NCBI GenBank assembly: GCA_001662425.1
Contig: BDDC01001865.1
Location: forward strand, 6,872 to 19,245
Reading direction: 5' to 3'
DNA from: Chlamydomonas sphaeroides
Taxonomy: Eukaryota; Chlorophyta; Chlorophyceae; Chlamydomonadales; Chlamydomonadaceae
Length of the DNA stretch: 12,374 nt
Shown here piece after piece: positions 1 through 8,673 of this stretch (its first letter is position 1; each line of letters begins with the position of its first letter). The notes beneath the pieces are model-generated. The model did not search any database. It was not told where the DNA came from and worked only from the letters and a program-made list of their open reading frames with translations. The translations under genes and the position numbers were made by a program.

Positions 1-976
1 CATGCCGCCGCCGCCGCCGCCGCCGCCGGCGGTGCAGCGCCGATCGACGTCTGGCCCGCATGCCCGGAGCCTATCTGCTAGCCTCGAATGCACCAAGCGC
101 ACGGTGGACAGTCCGTATCCACCTCACCCAGACGCCTCCTCCACGGCGGTGGCGTCGGCGCCAGCAGCGGCCGGCGGCGCTGCGGCGGCGGCGCTTAGCG
201 GCTTGTCGGCGGCCGGGGTCTCCTCGTCGGTGGTGCGGCCCTTTGCGACGACGGCCAACGCCACGGGCGTCGCTGCAGGCCAGGCGCCCCTGCACCGGGC
301 GGCGTTCTCGGCTGACGGCGCGTGCCCCTCTGCGGGTTTCACCGGCAGCGAGGGTCCCTTCGGCAGCCCCCTGTCGGGCGGCGGACCGTTGGCGGTTGAC
401 GGGCTGTTTGCTGCTGGCGCGCCGTTCGCCGGTGAGCTTCGTAGCTTGCAGGGGCCATCCTTGGGGCCTGCCGGGCCGGGTCCGATCGCTGTCCATCATC
501 ATGTTGCGTTCACGCGTCGCTGCCCGCAGTCAATGCACCCACGCCTCACACATGGGGCGCGCTGCGTGCGGGATGATGCTACTCGATTGCGGCCCTATAA
601 AGTTTTAACACACGCACATTGACAGGTGTCCGCGCTCCCTACCTGTCACGCAGGCCTGGGCACCCACAGCTCGCAGCCCCCAGGGGGCCAGTCCACCGCC
701 ACCGGCACCACTGGTGCAGGCGGCTCGGCGCACCTGGCGCAAGCCCAGGCCGGTAGCGGGGCCCTGCCGGCGCTCCGAGCGCCTCTGGCGCCGCCCCTCG
801 CCGGCGCTGCCGCTGCCGCTGCTGCCGCCGTCCTCGGGCCCAGCGGCCAAAAGCTGGCGCCTGCGCTGCCTGCGGCCGGTGAGCCCTCGGTGGAGGAGCT
901 GTGGACGAGCCTGATACGGGAGGCGGAGGCCGAGGACGCAGCGGCGCGGCTTGGGTCCGGCAGCAGGTACTGTTGA
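1..976 (+). CDS. Gene A: 3' part of an Ala/Gly/Pro-rich protein with the GEPSVEELW C-terminal motif (two exons visible)
   Basis: The gene is partial and begins upstream of the window. The model is exon 1-431, intron 432-653, exon 654-976, with a TGA stop at 974-976. The donor reads GCCG|GTGAGC and the acceptor CACGCAG|GCCTGG. Both are phase 1, so the frame stays open across the join; unspliced, the frame stops at 620-622. The protein is low complexity (Ala, Gly, Pro, Ser) until the C-terminus, where GEPSVEELWTSLIREAEAED is followed by a short tail ending SRYC. The same motif ends the convergent gene B, and the intron lies before a similar FGSP-containing stretch in both. This makes A a probable relative of B and so perhaps a transcription factor. 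No DNA-binding domain is visible here. The frame of the first 150 bases is uncertain, because an alternative frame also runs open through the GCC repeat until about 90. No function can be named from this part alone. Confidence 0.72.
4..27 (+). repeat. (GCC)8 trinucleotide run
   Basis: Eight perfect GCC units. In the gene A frame they read as poly-Pro; one frame over they read as poly-Ala. Such runs are common inside coding exons of GC-rich algae. Confidence 0.9.
432..653 (+). other. Gene A intron (222 nt, phase 1)
   Basis: The donor GTGAGC follows a G that starts a codon, and the acceptor is CCTACCTGTCACGCAG. Removing it joins G with GC to make a Gly codon and avoids the in-frame TGA at 620-622. 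Its middle (about 490-620) is more AT-rich than the flanking exons, as expected for an intron. Confidence 0.7.
878..943 (+). other. Segment coding the shared acidic C-terminal motif (gene A copy)
   Basis: Encodes 22 residues beginning GEPSVEELW and ending EAEAEDAA. The minus-strand gene B has the same segment at 3276-3341, with 19 of 22 residues identical (differences T/S, S/M and R/E). At DNA level two stretches are identical, of 18 nt (887-904) and 21 nt (919-939). The pattern of hydrophobic L, W, L, I within acidic residues suggests an amphipathic helix of the kind used for activation or co-regulator binding; that role is inference. Confidence 0.8.
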
Positions 977-1361
977 CCGGGGCAGGTCCGGTTGACCGTC
1001 GACCGGAGCGCGGCCGTAGCTCACGGCCACGCCTGCATCGATGCCTCATGAACGGCGGGAAATGTGACGATGCGGAGGGGCTTGTGAACGTGTGACGCGC
1101 GAGCGCAGCTTGGTCCACGGCAGAGATGGGGGCGGGGGCTGTCGCCATGCCGAGCTGGCTGGCGAGTGGCCTGGGAAGCAGCAGGTGACGCATGCACCCT
1201 CCGCTTCACTTGGCGCAAGCATGTTTGCCGCCAGACGTCCTGAGCATCCAAAACTCCGTGCAGACAGGTCGCAAGCAAGGCAGGAGTGATATCATTGCTT
1301 GCGCACCAGTTTTGTTATGTTTATGGGTTACAATGCTAGTATGCCTCGTGCGTGCTCTGCA

Positions 1362-1398
1362 TGTGTGTGTGTGTGTGTGTGTGTGCGCGTGTGTGTGT
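1362..1398. repeat. (GT)n microsatellite, slightly interrupted
   Basis: An alternating TG tract of about 37 bases with one GCGC interruption near its 3' part. It lies in the A/B intergenic region. Confidence 0.93.
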
Positions 1399-1500
1399 CA
1401 CATTTTCGTTGCAGCTCGCTTTGCCCCGTGTGGGACATGGCTGGCGTGCTAGCAACTGCAATGAGGCGCCGCAGCATCAGCCGTGGCCGGCGGCAGATGA

Positions 1501-1579
1501 CAGTTGGCAGGCAGTCCGGCGGCAGTTGGCAGTTGGCAGGCAGTCCGGCAACAGTTGACAGTTGGCAGGCAGTCGGCGG
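1501..1579. repeat. 29-bp tandem repeat, about 2.7 copies
   Basis: Copies start at 1501, 1530 and 1559, each with CAGTTGGCAGGCAGTC. Copies 1 and 2 differ at a few bases near the end of the unit (GGCAGTTGG versus AACAGTTGA). Copy 3 stops after about 21 bases. Confidence 0.92.
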
Positions 1580-1802
1580 ATGGGCGTCGCAGCGCTTGTC
1601 AGTTTGTCGGGGTGCGTGTGGGCAGGGTGGCGTGTGCAGGGACAGTCCGTGAGGCACACCTGGCGCAGTGCCGCAACAGCTGCGCTGCCAAGCGGCGGCA
1701 TGCGCGCAAAGTGCGGTCTGGGACAGTGCGTAAGCGCCTGAGACAGAGTCGGCGCGGCGAGAGCTTGTTCATTCTAAAGGAAAGTAAAATAGTAACACGC
1801 AG

Positions 1803-1823
1803 TGTGCGTGTGTGTGTGTGTGC
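1803..1823. repeat. Short (GT)n tract
   Basis: About 20 bases of TG alternation with one C interruption, the second such tract in this intergenic region. Confidence 0.85.
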
Positions 1824-3254
1824 GGCGGCTGCGGCCTGGAGTAGTCGTGACGTGAGAGTGAAGCTACTAGCGAGATTGTATCACATGGAGTAGTGGTGTG
1901 GCGCTCAGCACCCCACTTGACGTACGGGGAACCTCCCCCGGGCCCTTAGCACGGCCGTGGGTCAAGGGACGCGAGGGGCTTGAGGGCGCGCGTGACAGCG
2001 ATCATGTCCGTCACGGACGTGACGACAATTTTGTATCCGTACAGCGCAGCCTGCAGTACGCACGGCTTTGCTGCCCGGCAATGACCGAGTTGAGAGATGG
2101 AAGCTCGACGAACTAACTGCTGTCCAGGGCTATTCGGTGGCATGTGTGCTAGTTTGTGGGGACGGACGTCGCGAAGGCCAGGCCAGAGAAGTGTGCCTGG
2201 GCTAGCGGCCATGGCCTTGCTATCGCTGCTGGTGTCGTCACCTACCCCTGGGCTCTGCCTTGCGCGCTGGTTATTTGCAAGATGCTCATTGCTGCTGTTG
2301 CGACATGGAAACCTGGTGCGAACGACGGCCTGGCGGTGTACCGGCAATGCTAGGCCCGTTGTTCTGTCCAGGCATGACGTTTAATGCGTGTGACAGGGCG
2401 CTAGCTGGCAAACGGTGCCTGGCGCGTCGGAGGATGACGTGGCTAGGCAACTCGGCTCATGTTGCAAGGCATGCGACACGTACGTTCTTGCTCACATCAC
2501 CCGTGGGCGTCCTCCTCATCAGCAGCCACGTCTCCTCACCCGGACCTCTGCCGGTCTCGCTCCACAGCAGTCTCCCAACAGCGCATCCCACCCCACCCCA
2601 TCCCGACCGTACAGCGCACAGCGTCGAACCCAAGCATCCGAGCCTCGTCCTGTCCGACTCATGTCCGGCAATCAAATGCGGACCCACTGGGCGAAACGAC
2701 TGGGACAAACAGCTGCTGACCACAAACACTCTCCACTGCGGCGCATGCATGACTCTCTGGCCACGGCACTCGCACCCACAGCGCAACAACCCACGGCGCC
2801 CGCGCCGCCAACGACGCGCACAGAGGTTGCCGCGCAGCCAACGTACGCGCGTGGGGCGTTGGGGCCCTCAGCGAACAGTCCTGGCTGAATCACGCGCCGC
2901 TGCCGGAGCGGCGCGACTACCACACACTCTCTGCTAAGACCAAGGACCTTTCTGCCACGACCCACGACCCACGACCGAGACCACAGCAAGTCATTGTACG
3001 GGATGCATGCTCTACCATGCCGAGACCCCGCCAGCCGCCCCCGCACCGAGCGGTCCGGCGCGGCTGACGCGGGTCAGGCTGGCGCCTTGCGCAGTTTGCT
3101 CACTCGCCGTGATGCGGCACAGGGCCGTGCAGTCCTCTCCACTCACGCAAGAGCCATGACTCATCGCAGCCGCCTAGTGTCCGCCCCCCGGCTCCACGTG
3201 CGTTGAGGGGCGCCTCCCGGCTCCCGGCTCCCGGCGGCCGCATGCCTCGACGCG

Positions 3255-6200
3255 CTACCGCGCAGGCCGCGGCACGGCGGCGTCCTCGGCCTCCGCCTCC
3301 TCTATCAGCATCGACCACAGCTCCTCCACCGACGGCTCCCCGCTCGACTCCGATGCCGTCGCGTACGGCCCCGGCCCCGTGGCGGAGGCATCGGCAGGCC
3401 GGCTGGACTGCCGGGCTAGCCCGGACAGCCCTTCCAAGGTCAGGCCGCCCGCAGGCATGCCGCTCGAGGGGCCCGGACCAGGCCCCGAGGGCAAGGCTCC
3501 CGCCAGCAGGCAGCTGGGGCCAGGCGGGCCCCGGCCCCGGCCGGGGCCTGCCGCCGCTGGCGGCTGCGGCGCGGCCGCGGCAAGGGGCAGCCACCAAGCG
3601 CCGCCCTCGGCACCGACCGATCCAAGCGCCGGCTGCTGCGGCGGCGCACGAGCCGCCCAGCCGCCCAGGCCGCCGGGGGGCAGCGGCGGCGCTGGCAGCG
3701 GCGGCGGGGCCGCTGCCGCCACCGGTGTTGTCGCCGTCGCCCCGGCCGAGCCGCCGAGGCCGTGCCCTGCAGGATCGCGTGGGAGCCCACAATGCGTCCG
3801 ATGGGAGCCCACAATGCGTCCGATGCAAGCCAACGAGCCAACTGCTGGCCGAATGCGAGTAAAGCCATGCACTTCGGGGTAGAGGGCAATACTTCACGCA
3901 GCGCACCTGACAACGCCGCCCCTTCCGCGGTGACCGGACTGCCGAAGGCCAGGCCCCCGACCGCTCCAGCACCCGACACGCCGCCTTGCCGTTGTCCCGC
4001 TGCTCCGCCGCCGGCTGGGCCGCGCATCTGGGCTGTGCTGGGCCTGCCGCTGGGGCCGGGGCCAAGAGCCGCCGCGCCCTCGCCTGCAGCTGCCGCTTCA
4101 CCCGGGCCAGTGGCACATGTGGCCTCTGCGCTCGCCGCCGCGCTGGCCGCGACCCCGGCAGCGTGCGCGGTCCGTGCCGCGTGCCGATCCTCCCCTAAGA
4201 GGGCCCCCGACGCGTCGCCTGTGAGCGCCGCCACCGCTGCTGCCGCCGCCGCCGCAGCGGCCACCGCCGCCGCCGGTCCCGCCCCTTCGGACGGGCCCGG
4301 CAACTGCAGGGCCGTCGACAAGCGCTGCTGCTGCTGCTGCTGAGGATGCAGGGTGGGGCCTCCCAAGAAGCCGCGCTCGGCAAGGGGCGGAGGCGGTGGC
4401 ATAGCCACCTCCGGCGGCGGCCAGGGAGAGGGCTCGGGAAGCTGCCCCTGCAGCTCGAAGCTGCCGCTCATGGCCGCCAGGAACCCACCGGCCAGGGGCA
4501 TCGAGATTGGACGGCGCGCATCCGGCCTCGGCCCCGCCCCCGCCGGCCCGCTTCGGCTGCCGCCGGCTTGCAGGCCTCGCCCCGAGCCGTGCGGATGCTG
4601 GCCACGGCCGGCACTCCACGATCGGCCCGCAGGCGGCAGCAGCGGCGGCCGACTTGCCGCGTAGCCCCCAGACCCTGCGGCCGACAGCGGCGGCGGCTGC
4701 TCGGGGTCGATTGCCGCAGCCGCGGCCGCGGGAGGCGGCGCGTGCGGCGGCGGAAGCACTGCCGCGGCTATCCCGCCGAACGCCGCTCCGGGCAACGAGA
4801 GGGGCAGCGGTAGGTGTGGCGATGGCGGTCGCTGCAGCGCGGGTGAGAGAGGGTAGGGCAGGTCCAGCGGCAGGGCCTCGCTGGCGCTGGCCTGCAGCAG
4901 GGCTTGGACGGGGAGCGCCAGCGTGCCCATGCCACCACCTGGGAGCGCCAGGGAGGACGAGACCTCCCCTATGCTGCCGCCGCCGGACCAGCTAGCGCGC
5001 GCCTGCGCGAGCGCCAGGAGCGGCAGCGCTTGCTGCTGCTCGACACCAAAGGACCGACCGGCCTGCGGACGCTCCGCCGCGCTGAAGCTCGGCGCCGCGG
5101 CTGCCAGTGTGAGCATGGGAGCCGATTGCGCTCGGCCGGGTGGGCCGCGCTGCGCCGGCGCCGGCGGCACCACGCACTTTGGCGTGGTGGTGATGGGAGC
5201 ACTGTGCGCTGCGCCGCCGCCGCCGGACACCCGCGCGGCGGCGGCGCCGGCCGTAGCCTTGGAGCCGCCGGGTTCCTGGCCGGTAAGCGACGCGCTGCTG
5301 GCGGCGGCCGTGGCGGCGGCGGCGCTGCCGCTGTCCTGCTCATCCTCTCCATGGCTGGACCGGTGCTCTGAGTCGAGCTCGCCGCTGTGGGAGGTGTCGA
5401 GGCCCTCCTGCGCCGCCGCAGCCTGCTGCCGCCGCGCGGCTTCGAGAGCCGCGCGCCGCACCTCCGCGTCATCGCAGTTGGGCCCAACCGCCGCGGCGTA
5501 TGCAAGCAGCAGCTTGCCCTCGCGCGATTGCCTTACAGAGGCGGCGGGCCTCGATGCAGAGCGCAGCGTCGAATGGAAGAGGTTCTGTTGCGAGGGGCAG
5601 CGGATGCGATAGGTGGGCCGGGCTGGATTGAATTCAGGCAACCCGGACGGCGTGCGTGAGGAAGCAACGGAAGGCTGACGGCGGAGCGCTGGGTGCAGGG
5701 CGGCGCAGCGCTTGCTGGCACCAGCTGCGTGGCTGCTGCGTGCGGTTGCGTGAGAGCTGATCTGCGCTATGCGAGCTGGGATGCAAGCGCGGCGCGGCAG
5801 GGCCGGCGGTTCGTCTGGCGGGTGCGGGGGCTCGCCTCGCCGGCCGTACCTTGCAGTCGTTGTCGGTCCGGTGCTTGAAGGACTTGGCAATGAGCGCCCA
5901 TTTGTTGCCGTGCAGGGAGTGGAGCTCCGCCATGGCCTCCAGGTCGGCTGCGGCGGGCGGGGGGGTGGAGGCGGTGGAGGTGTGAGGCGGCCGCCGGATG
6001 GCGCCGGACGGGCTGTCCGCCTGCCGCTGCCGCACCTGGCATGAAGACCCGTTTGCGGATTTTGCGCCCCCGCCGCCGGGAACGGGAGCGCGCCGCTGTG
6101 GTGCCTGCCTCGCCACTTGTCGTGCCGGGTGCAGCCGCTGCCTCGTCGCCTTCCACCTCTGTTGGTTCGGGCGCCGGCTGCTCGCCTGGCTGCTGAGGCG

Positions 6201-6282
6201 CGTCGGCTGTTGCGGCCGCCGCCGCCGTCCCCTGCTCGAGAAGCAGCTGCGCGGGAGCCTGCCCATCGCCGCCATCACTCAT
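3255..6282 (-). CDS. Gene B: single R3-like MYB/SANT-repeat protein, four exons, 844 residues
   Basis: Exons 6282-6036, 5947-5850, 5584-3907 and 3766-3255 (TAG at 3257-3255) total 2535 nt in one frame. The first ATG is used; the frame is open further upstream but without another ATG. Residues 65-78 are basic (RSRSRRRGRKIRKR), a likely nuclear localisation signal. Residues 79-123 form one MYB/SANT repeat containing HGNKWALIAKSF, RTDND and KNLFHSTLR, closest in form to the third repeat of R2R3 MYBs. Only the central Trp (W99) is kept; F80 and F118 replace the other two. About 178-200 is acidic. The rest is Ala/Pro/Gly/Gln-rich, with six Gln near 530. Residues 817-838 carry the GEPSVEELW motif also found in gene A. 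The family context points to a nuclear, DNA-binding transcription regulator; targets and specificity are unknown. The MYB repeat and phase-consistent splicing are well supported; the exact start is less so. Confidence 0.83.
3276..3341 (-). other. Segment coding the shared acidic C-terminal motif (gene B copy)
   Basis: Encodes GEPSVEELWSMLIEEAEAED plus AA (residues 817-838), followed only by VPRPAR and the stop. The identity with gene A is set out in that entry. The surrounding sequence is poorly conserved between A and B, so the motif stands out as constrained. Confidence 0.82.
3767..3906 (-). other. Gene B intron 3 (140 nt, phase 1)
   Basis: The donor is TCAG|GTGCGC and the acceptor ATCCTGCAG|GGCACG. 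Splicing changes to the frame that ends in the motif shared with gene A. Phase and position relative to an FGSP-containing stretch match the gene A intron. The intron has no stop in the upstream frame, so retention would extend translation to a stop at 3440 with a different, Arg-rich tail. Confidence 0.75.
3781..3824. repeat. 22-bp perfect tandem duplication in gene B intron 3
   Basis: Two identical 22-bp units, GGGAGCCCACAATGCGTCCG plus AT, followed by a decayed third start (GCAAGCC). They lie next to the 3' end of the intron. Confidence 0.93.
4325..4342 (-). repeat. (CAG)6 run coding six glutamines in gene B
   Basis: Six perfect CAG codons on the minus strand, about residues 530-535 of the MYB protein. 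This is a likely length-variable site within the low-complexity region. Confidence 0.93.
5585..5849 (-). other. Gene B intron 2 (265 nt, phase 0), within MYB recognition helix
   Basis: The donor is TGCAAG|GTACGG and the acceptor TCGCAACAG|AACCTC. Splicing joins RTDNDCK to NLFHSTLR, restoring the KN-aromatic-x-STLR end expected of a MYB third helix. Without it the domain runs into unrelated sequence. The restored motif is the main evidence for the model. Confidence 0.85.
5948..6035 (-). other. Gene B intron 1 (88 nt, phase 1)
   Basis: The donor CCAG|GTGCGG follows the codons for KRVFMP. The acceptor GCCGCAG|CCGACC is preceded by a long C-rich pyrimidine tract. Splicing joins G with CC to give Ala83 and connects the basic region directly to the first MYB helix (DLEAMAEL). 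Confidence 0.8.
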
Positions 6283-7100
6283 ATCGTGGTGCCGGGCGGC
6301 GTGGGGTTCCTGCCCACCAACTGGCGTCCGAGCTGCTTTCCCGGGTCGTGGGCATGCTGCGGGTCCATGTGCAACGTTGCATCTCGTGACAGGACGCGAT
6401 AACGGTTCCGCCTGGTCGGCATGCTTGCGGACATGATGCCAAGCTATGGAATGCGACTCGAGCGCAGCGCATGCGTGCTGAGGCTCTTTTGAGGAGAGGA
6501 CGCTCCAACCCGCGAGGAATTGCGTTTCGACTAACTCACGTCAGTTCGCGTCGGCCAGGTCCTGCTTCATCCTCGATGTCACCTATGGACGCTGCTGGCG
6601 TCGCGCGCGGGGCCGTTTATCGGCCCCTGTCGCGAACACACGCGGATGGGAGTCGCGTCGTCTGCCCGGGTAAACTCTCGTGATTTGTGTACTCGATTAT
6701 GTGAGCGGATAATGCAGTTGCTCGTGCACAGCCTGGCATTGACATGGGAGCACAGCAGGCGCGCACCAGAATGAACGACCCAGTCGCCGGCTTGTTCTAC
6801 GAGCACATTTCACACCACGCCACGAAGCGCTTTGTATTCCCGTTGCACTTCTCATCTGCTTCGAGCACACAGCGCGACCGTTTACACGTCGACTGCGCGT
6901 ATCGTTACCGCACCACCCGCAGCACGACCGCCCCCAGACCGGCTTTCTGCATGCTTCTACGATATATCGGTAGCTTTTAAGGCCTGGGCCTAGCTTGAGA
7001 TCGCTCAGCGGCGAAAGTAGTTAGCTCGACGCGGTAGACTCGGAATCCAGGCCCCTTGCTAATGTACGCAATGAAACATGCCAACCTCAAGCAAAGCTGA
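6283..7100. promoter_or_regulatory. Upstream region of gene B; 5' UTR and promoter expected, no defined element
   Basis: This stretch lies immediately upstream of the gene B start and is visibly less GC-rich beyond about 6500. I see no clear TATA box at a useful distance and no recognisable operator. GATATATC within a near-palindrome at 6959-6974 and a long-range hairpin at 6981-7053 are the only structured elements. Calling it a promoter rests on position alone. Confidence 0.3.
6981..7053. other. 73-nt segment closed by a perfect 7-bp inverted repeat
   Basis: GGCCTGG at 6981-6987 is the exact complement of CCAGGCC at 7047-7053. The inner sequence TAGCTCGACGCGGTAGAC resembles a tRNA D-arm/A-box. 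However, no D, anticodon or T stems fold in order and no B-box GGTTCRANNCC is present on either strand. I record it as a hairpin-forming segment, not as a tRNA gene. Confidence 0.4.
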
Positions 7101-7217
7101 AGACCGCTACTGGCCTACGGGCACAGTACATACTAATTCGTTATACACCGCCATGTGCACCACAAGTGCTGCAAATGGGCACCAGCTATTATCATATTCG
7201 CTGGATTGTTTTGCAAG

Positions 7218-7404
7218 GCGGTGGCGCAGCACAGCTGCCACGTGCCGCCATAGCTGCCTGCCCTTACGTCACGAACGACACCCGACTGCGGCTCGCCGCG
7301 TACCTACGGCGGTGCGCCCGGACGCCGATGATGCTCGCCGCTGGGCATCAACGGGTGGTCTATCTGCGTGGCCGCGCTCACCTGTGGTGCTGCGGTGCTG
7401 CAAG
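7218..7404 (+). other. Exon-like segment, no homology recognised
   Basis: Preceded by a T-rich acceptor (GATTGTTTTGCAAG) and followed by a strong donor (GCAAG|GTAAGC). One frame is open throughout and codes about 62 residues, including YVTNDTRLRLAAYLRR. Downstream DNA to about 7630 looks like an intron, ending CCCCTGCAATGCAG, but I could not find a next exon that keeps the frame. It could be a real exon of an unknown plus-strand gene divergent from gene B, a non-coding transcript, or chance. Confidence 0.22.
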
Positions 7405-7557
7405 GTAAGCTAGCTGTGTGCAGGTGCCACGTACGGATGCGGCTTAGTATGTGGCCTGTCACACATGCAGTAGCGAACGTACATGCCGTTAGGTCAGCAG
7501 GCAGGCGTACGTGTGTGTGCAACGGACGAGGCCGCCTCGCGCCAGCGTCATGGTATG

Positions 7558-7575
7558 CCCCCCCCCGCCCCCCCC
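7558..7575. repeat. Poly-C tract with a single G
   Basis: Seventeen C and one G (at 7567) in 18 bases. It could act as the pyrimidine stretch of an intron, given the nearby acceptor-like TGCAATGCAG at 7621-7630. Confidence 0.85.
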
Positions 7576-8673
7576 TCCGCCAGTGCCCGCAAGCCTGCCT
7601 GCCTGCTCATCACCCGCCCCTGCAATGCAGGTGCTTTCGCTCGCCTCGTTGCCTCGCTCCGCCCCGCCGGCTCACCCACTCGTGTAGCAGCAGCACGCAC
7701 GGCTCACGTAACCATTTGGCCAACGCACGCGGCTAGCAAGATCTCATCTGAGCGGATGTCGCAGGCTTCAGCAGGCAAGCCGGGGTCGGCGGCGGGTATT
7801 GAGGGGGGCGTGCCGATCGCTTATTTCGCGTGGCACCCCAGCCCTGATGAGCTTTAAGCCAAGCCACAGAGTGCACGGCATACAGCAATGCATGCATGCA
7901 CGGCGTCCCTAACTCAACACGCTCACGCACGCGTCCTCTGCTGGCGCGCCCTACCTCCCCACCGCACCTAGCCGCTCGCTCAGAGGCACGCCGCCACTGG
8001 CACATGCCTAGCATGCAGCCCCGCCCCGCCCTGCCTCACGCGGGCGCTGCTGCTCCGTCCTCTGACTGCCTGCCTGCCTGCCCGCCCGCCGCAACCCACC
8101 AGGCCGAGGCTGCAATGGTGCCAGCAGCGATGTGTGTCTGCCGGCGAGCTGCCCGAGCTCCGTCCTGGACGACGGCTGATGAGCGGCACGCTGCGGACGG
8201 GCAGTCGGCCGGTGGGCGCATGGGGGCCCAACTCCGCCCCGCCCCTCCTGGCTAGGCTGGCTCGTCAAGCAGGCAAGCGAGCCGCGTTCTAAGTTTGTTG
8301 TTTGGGGGCGGCGACCGCAGCCGTTGTGCGTTTGTGTATAATCGTTGGTTGCGGCGGGGGCGGGGCGCAGCGTCCATGCATGGCGGAGGACGCGAGGCGT
8401 ACGGGCTGCTGCTGCTGGGGCGTACCGGTGGACGCTGGGATGGCAGGTCGCGGCAGACAATGGGAAAGACACCGGCGCCGATTCGAGGGGAGGCGTGAGC
8501 CTCGTAGAGCTGCGTGCGGCGGTGTTTGGGCCCATCCGGCGAATGATTCCGTGTGGCTACGGCAATGGTGATCTGGTGTACACGTAGCTGTACGAGCCGA
8601 ATCCCTGCATAGACAGCAGCGCTGCTACAGAGCTAGCTAGACATGCCAGCTGCTAGTCATCAGCGGTACTCAT

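Larger units (their letters stand above)
977..3254. other. Intergenic region between convergent genes A and B; no supported gene
   Basis: Several open frames of 60-225 codons exist on both strands, but none has a recognisable domain, convincing splice sites or typical composition; they look like chance open frames. The region should hold the 3' UTRs of genes A and B. The usual green-algal poly(A) signal TGTAA was not found on the plus strand here. On the minus strand it appears only at 1327-1331, about 1.9 kb past the gene B stop, so transcript ends are not resolved. The repeats within are listed separately. Confidence 0.6.

Noticed and set aside
2260..2937. A 225-codon plus-strand open frame in the A/B intergenic region
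   Set aside because: No recognisable domain, no splice-site support and atypical composition; more likely 3' UTR or spacer.
3100..4116. A 338-codon minus-strand open frame (with similar plus-strand frames over the same region)
   Set aside because: These are frame shadows of gene B exons 3 and 4: GC-rich codons give long stop-free stretches in other frames. They carry no domain.
3440..5890. An 816-codon minus-strand open frame taken as one single-exon gene
   Set aside because: It overlaps intron 2, lacks the MYB core in its first part and runs past the gene A-like motif in the wrong frame. The spliced model restores a known domain and the shared C-terminus.
6981..7053. tRNA gene
   Set aside because: Length and closing 7-bp stem fit, but there is no B-box, no T arm and no anticodon arm in either orientation.
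8067..8089. (CCTG)n run as a meaningful repeat element
   Set aside because: Only about three to four imperfect units; too short to interpret.
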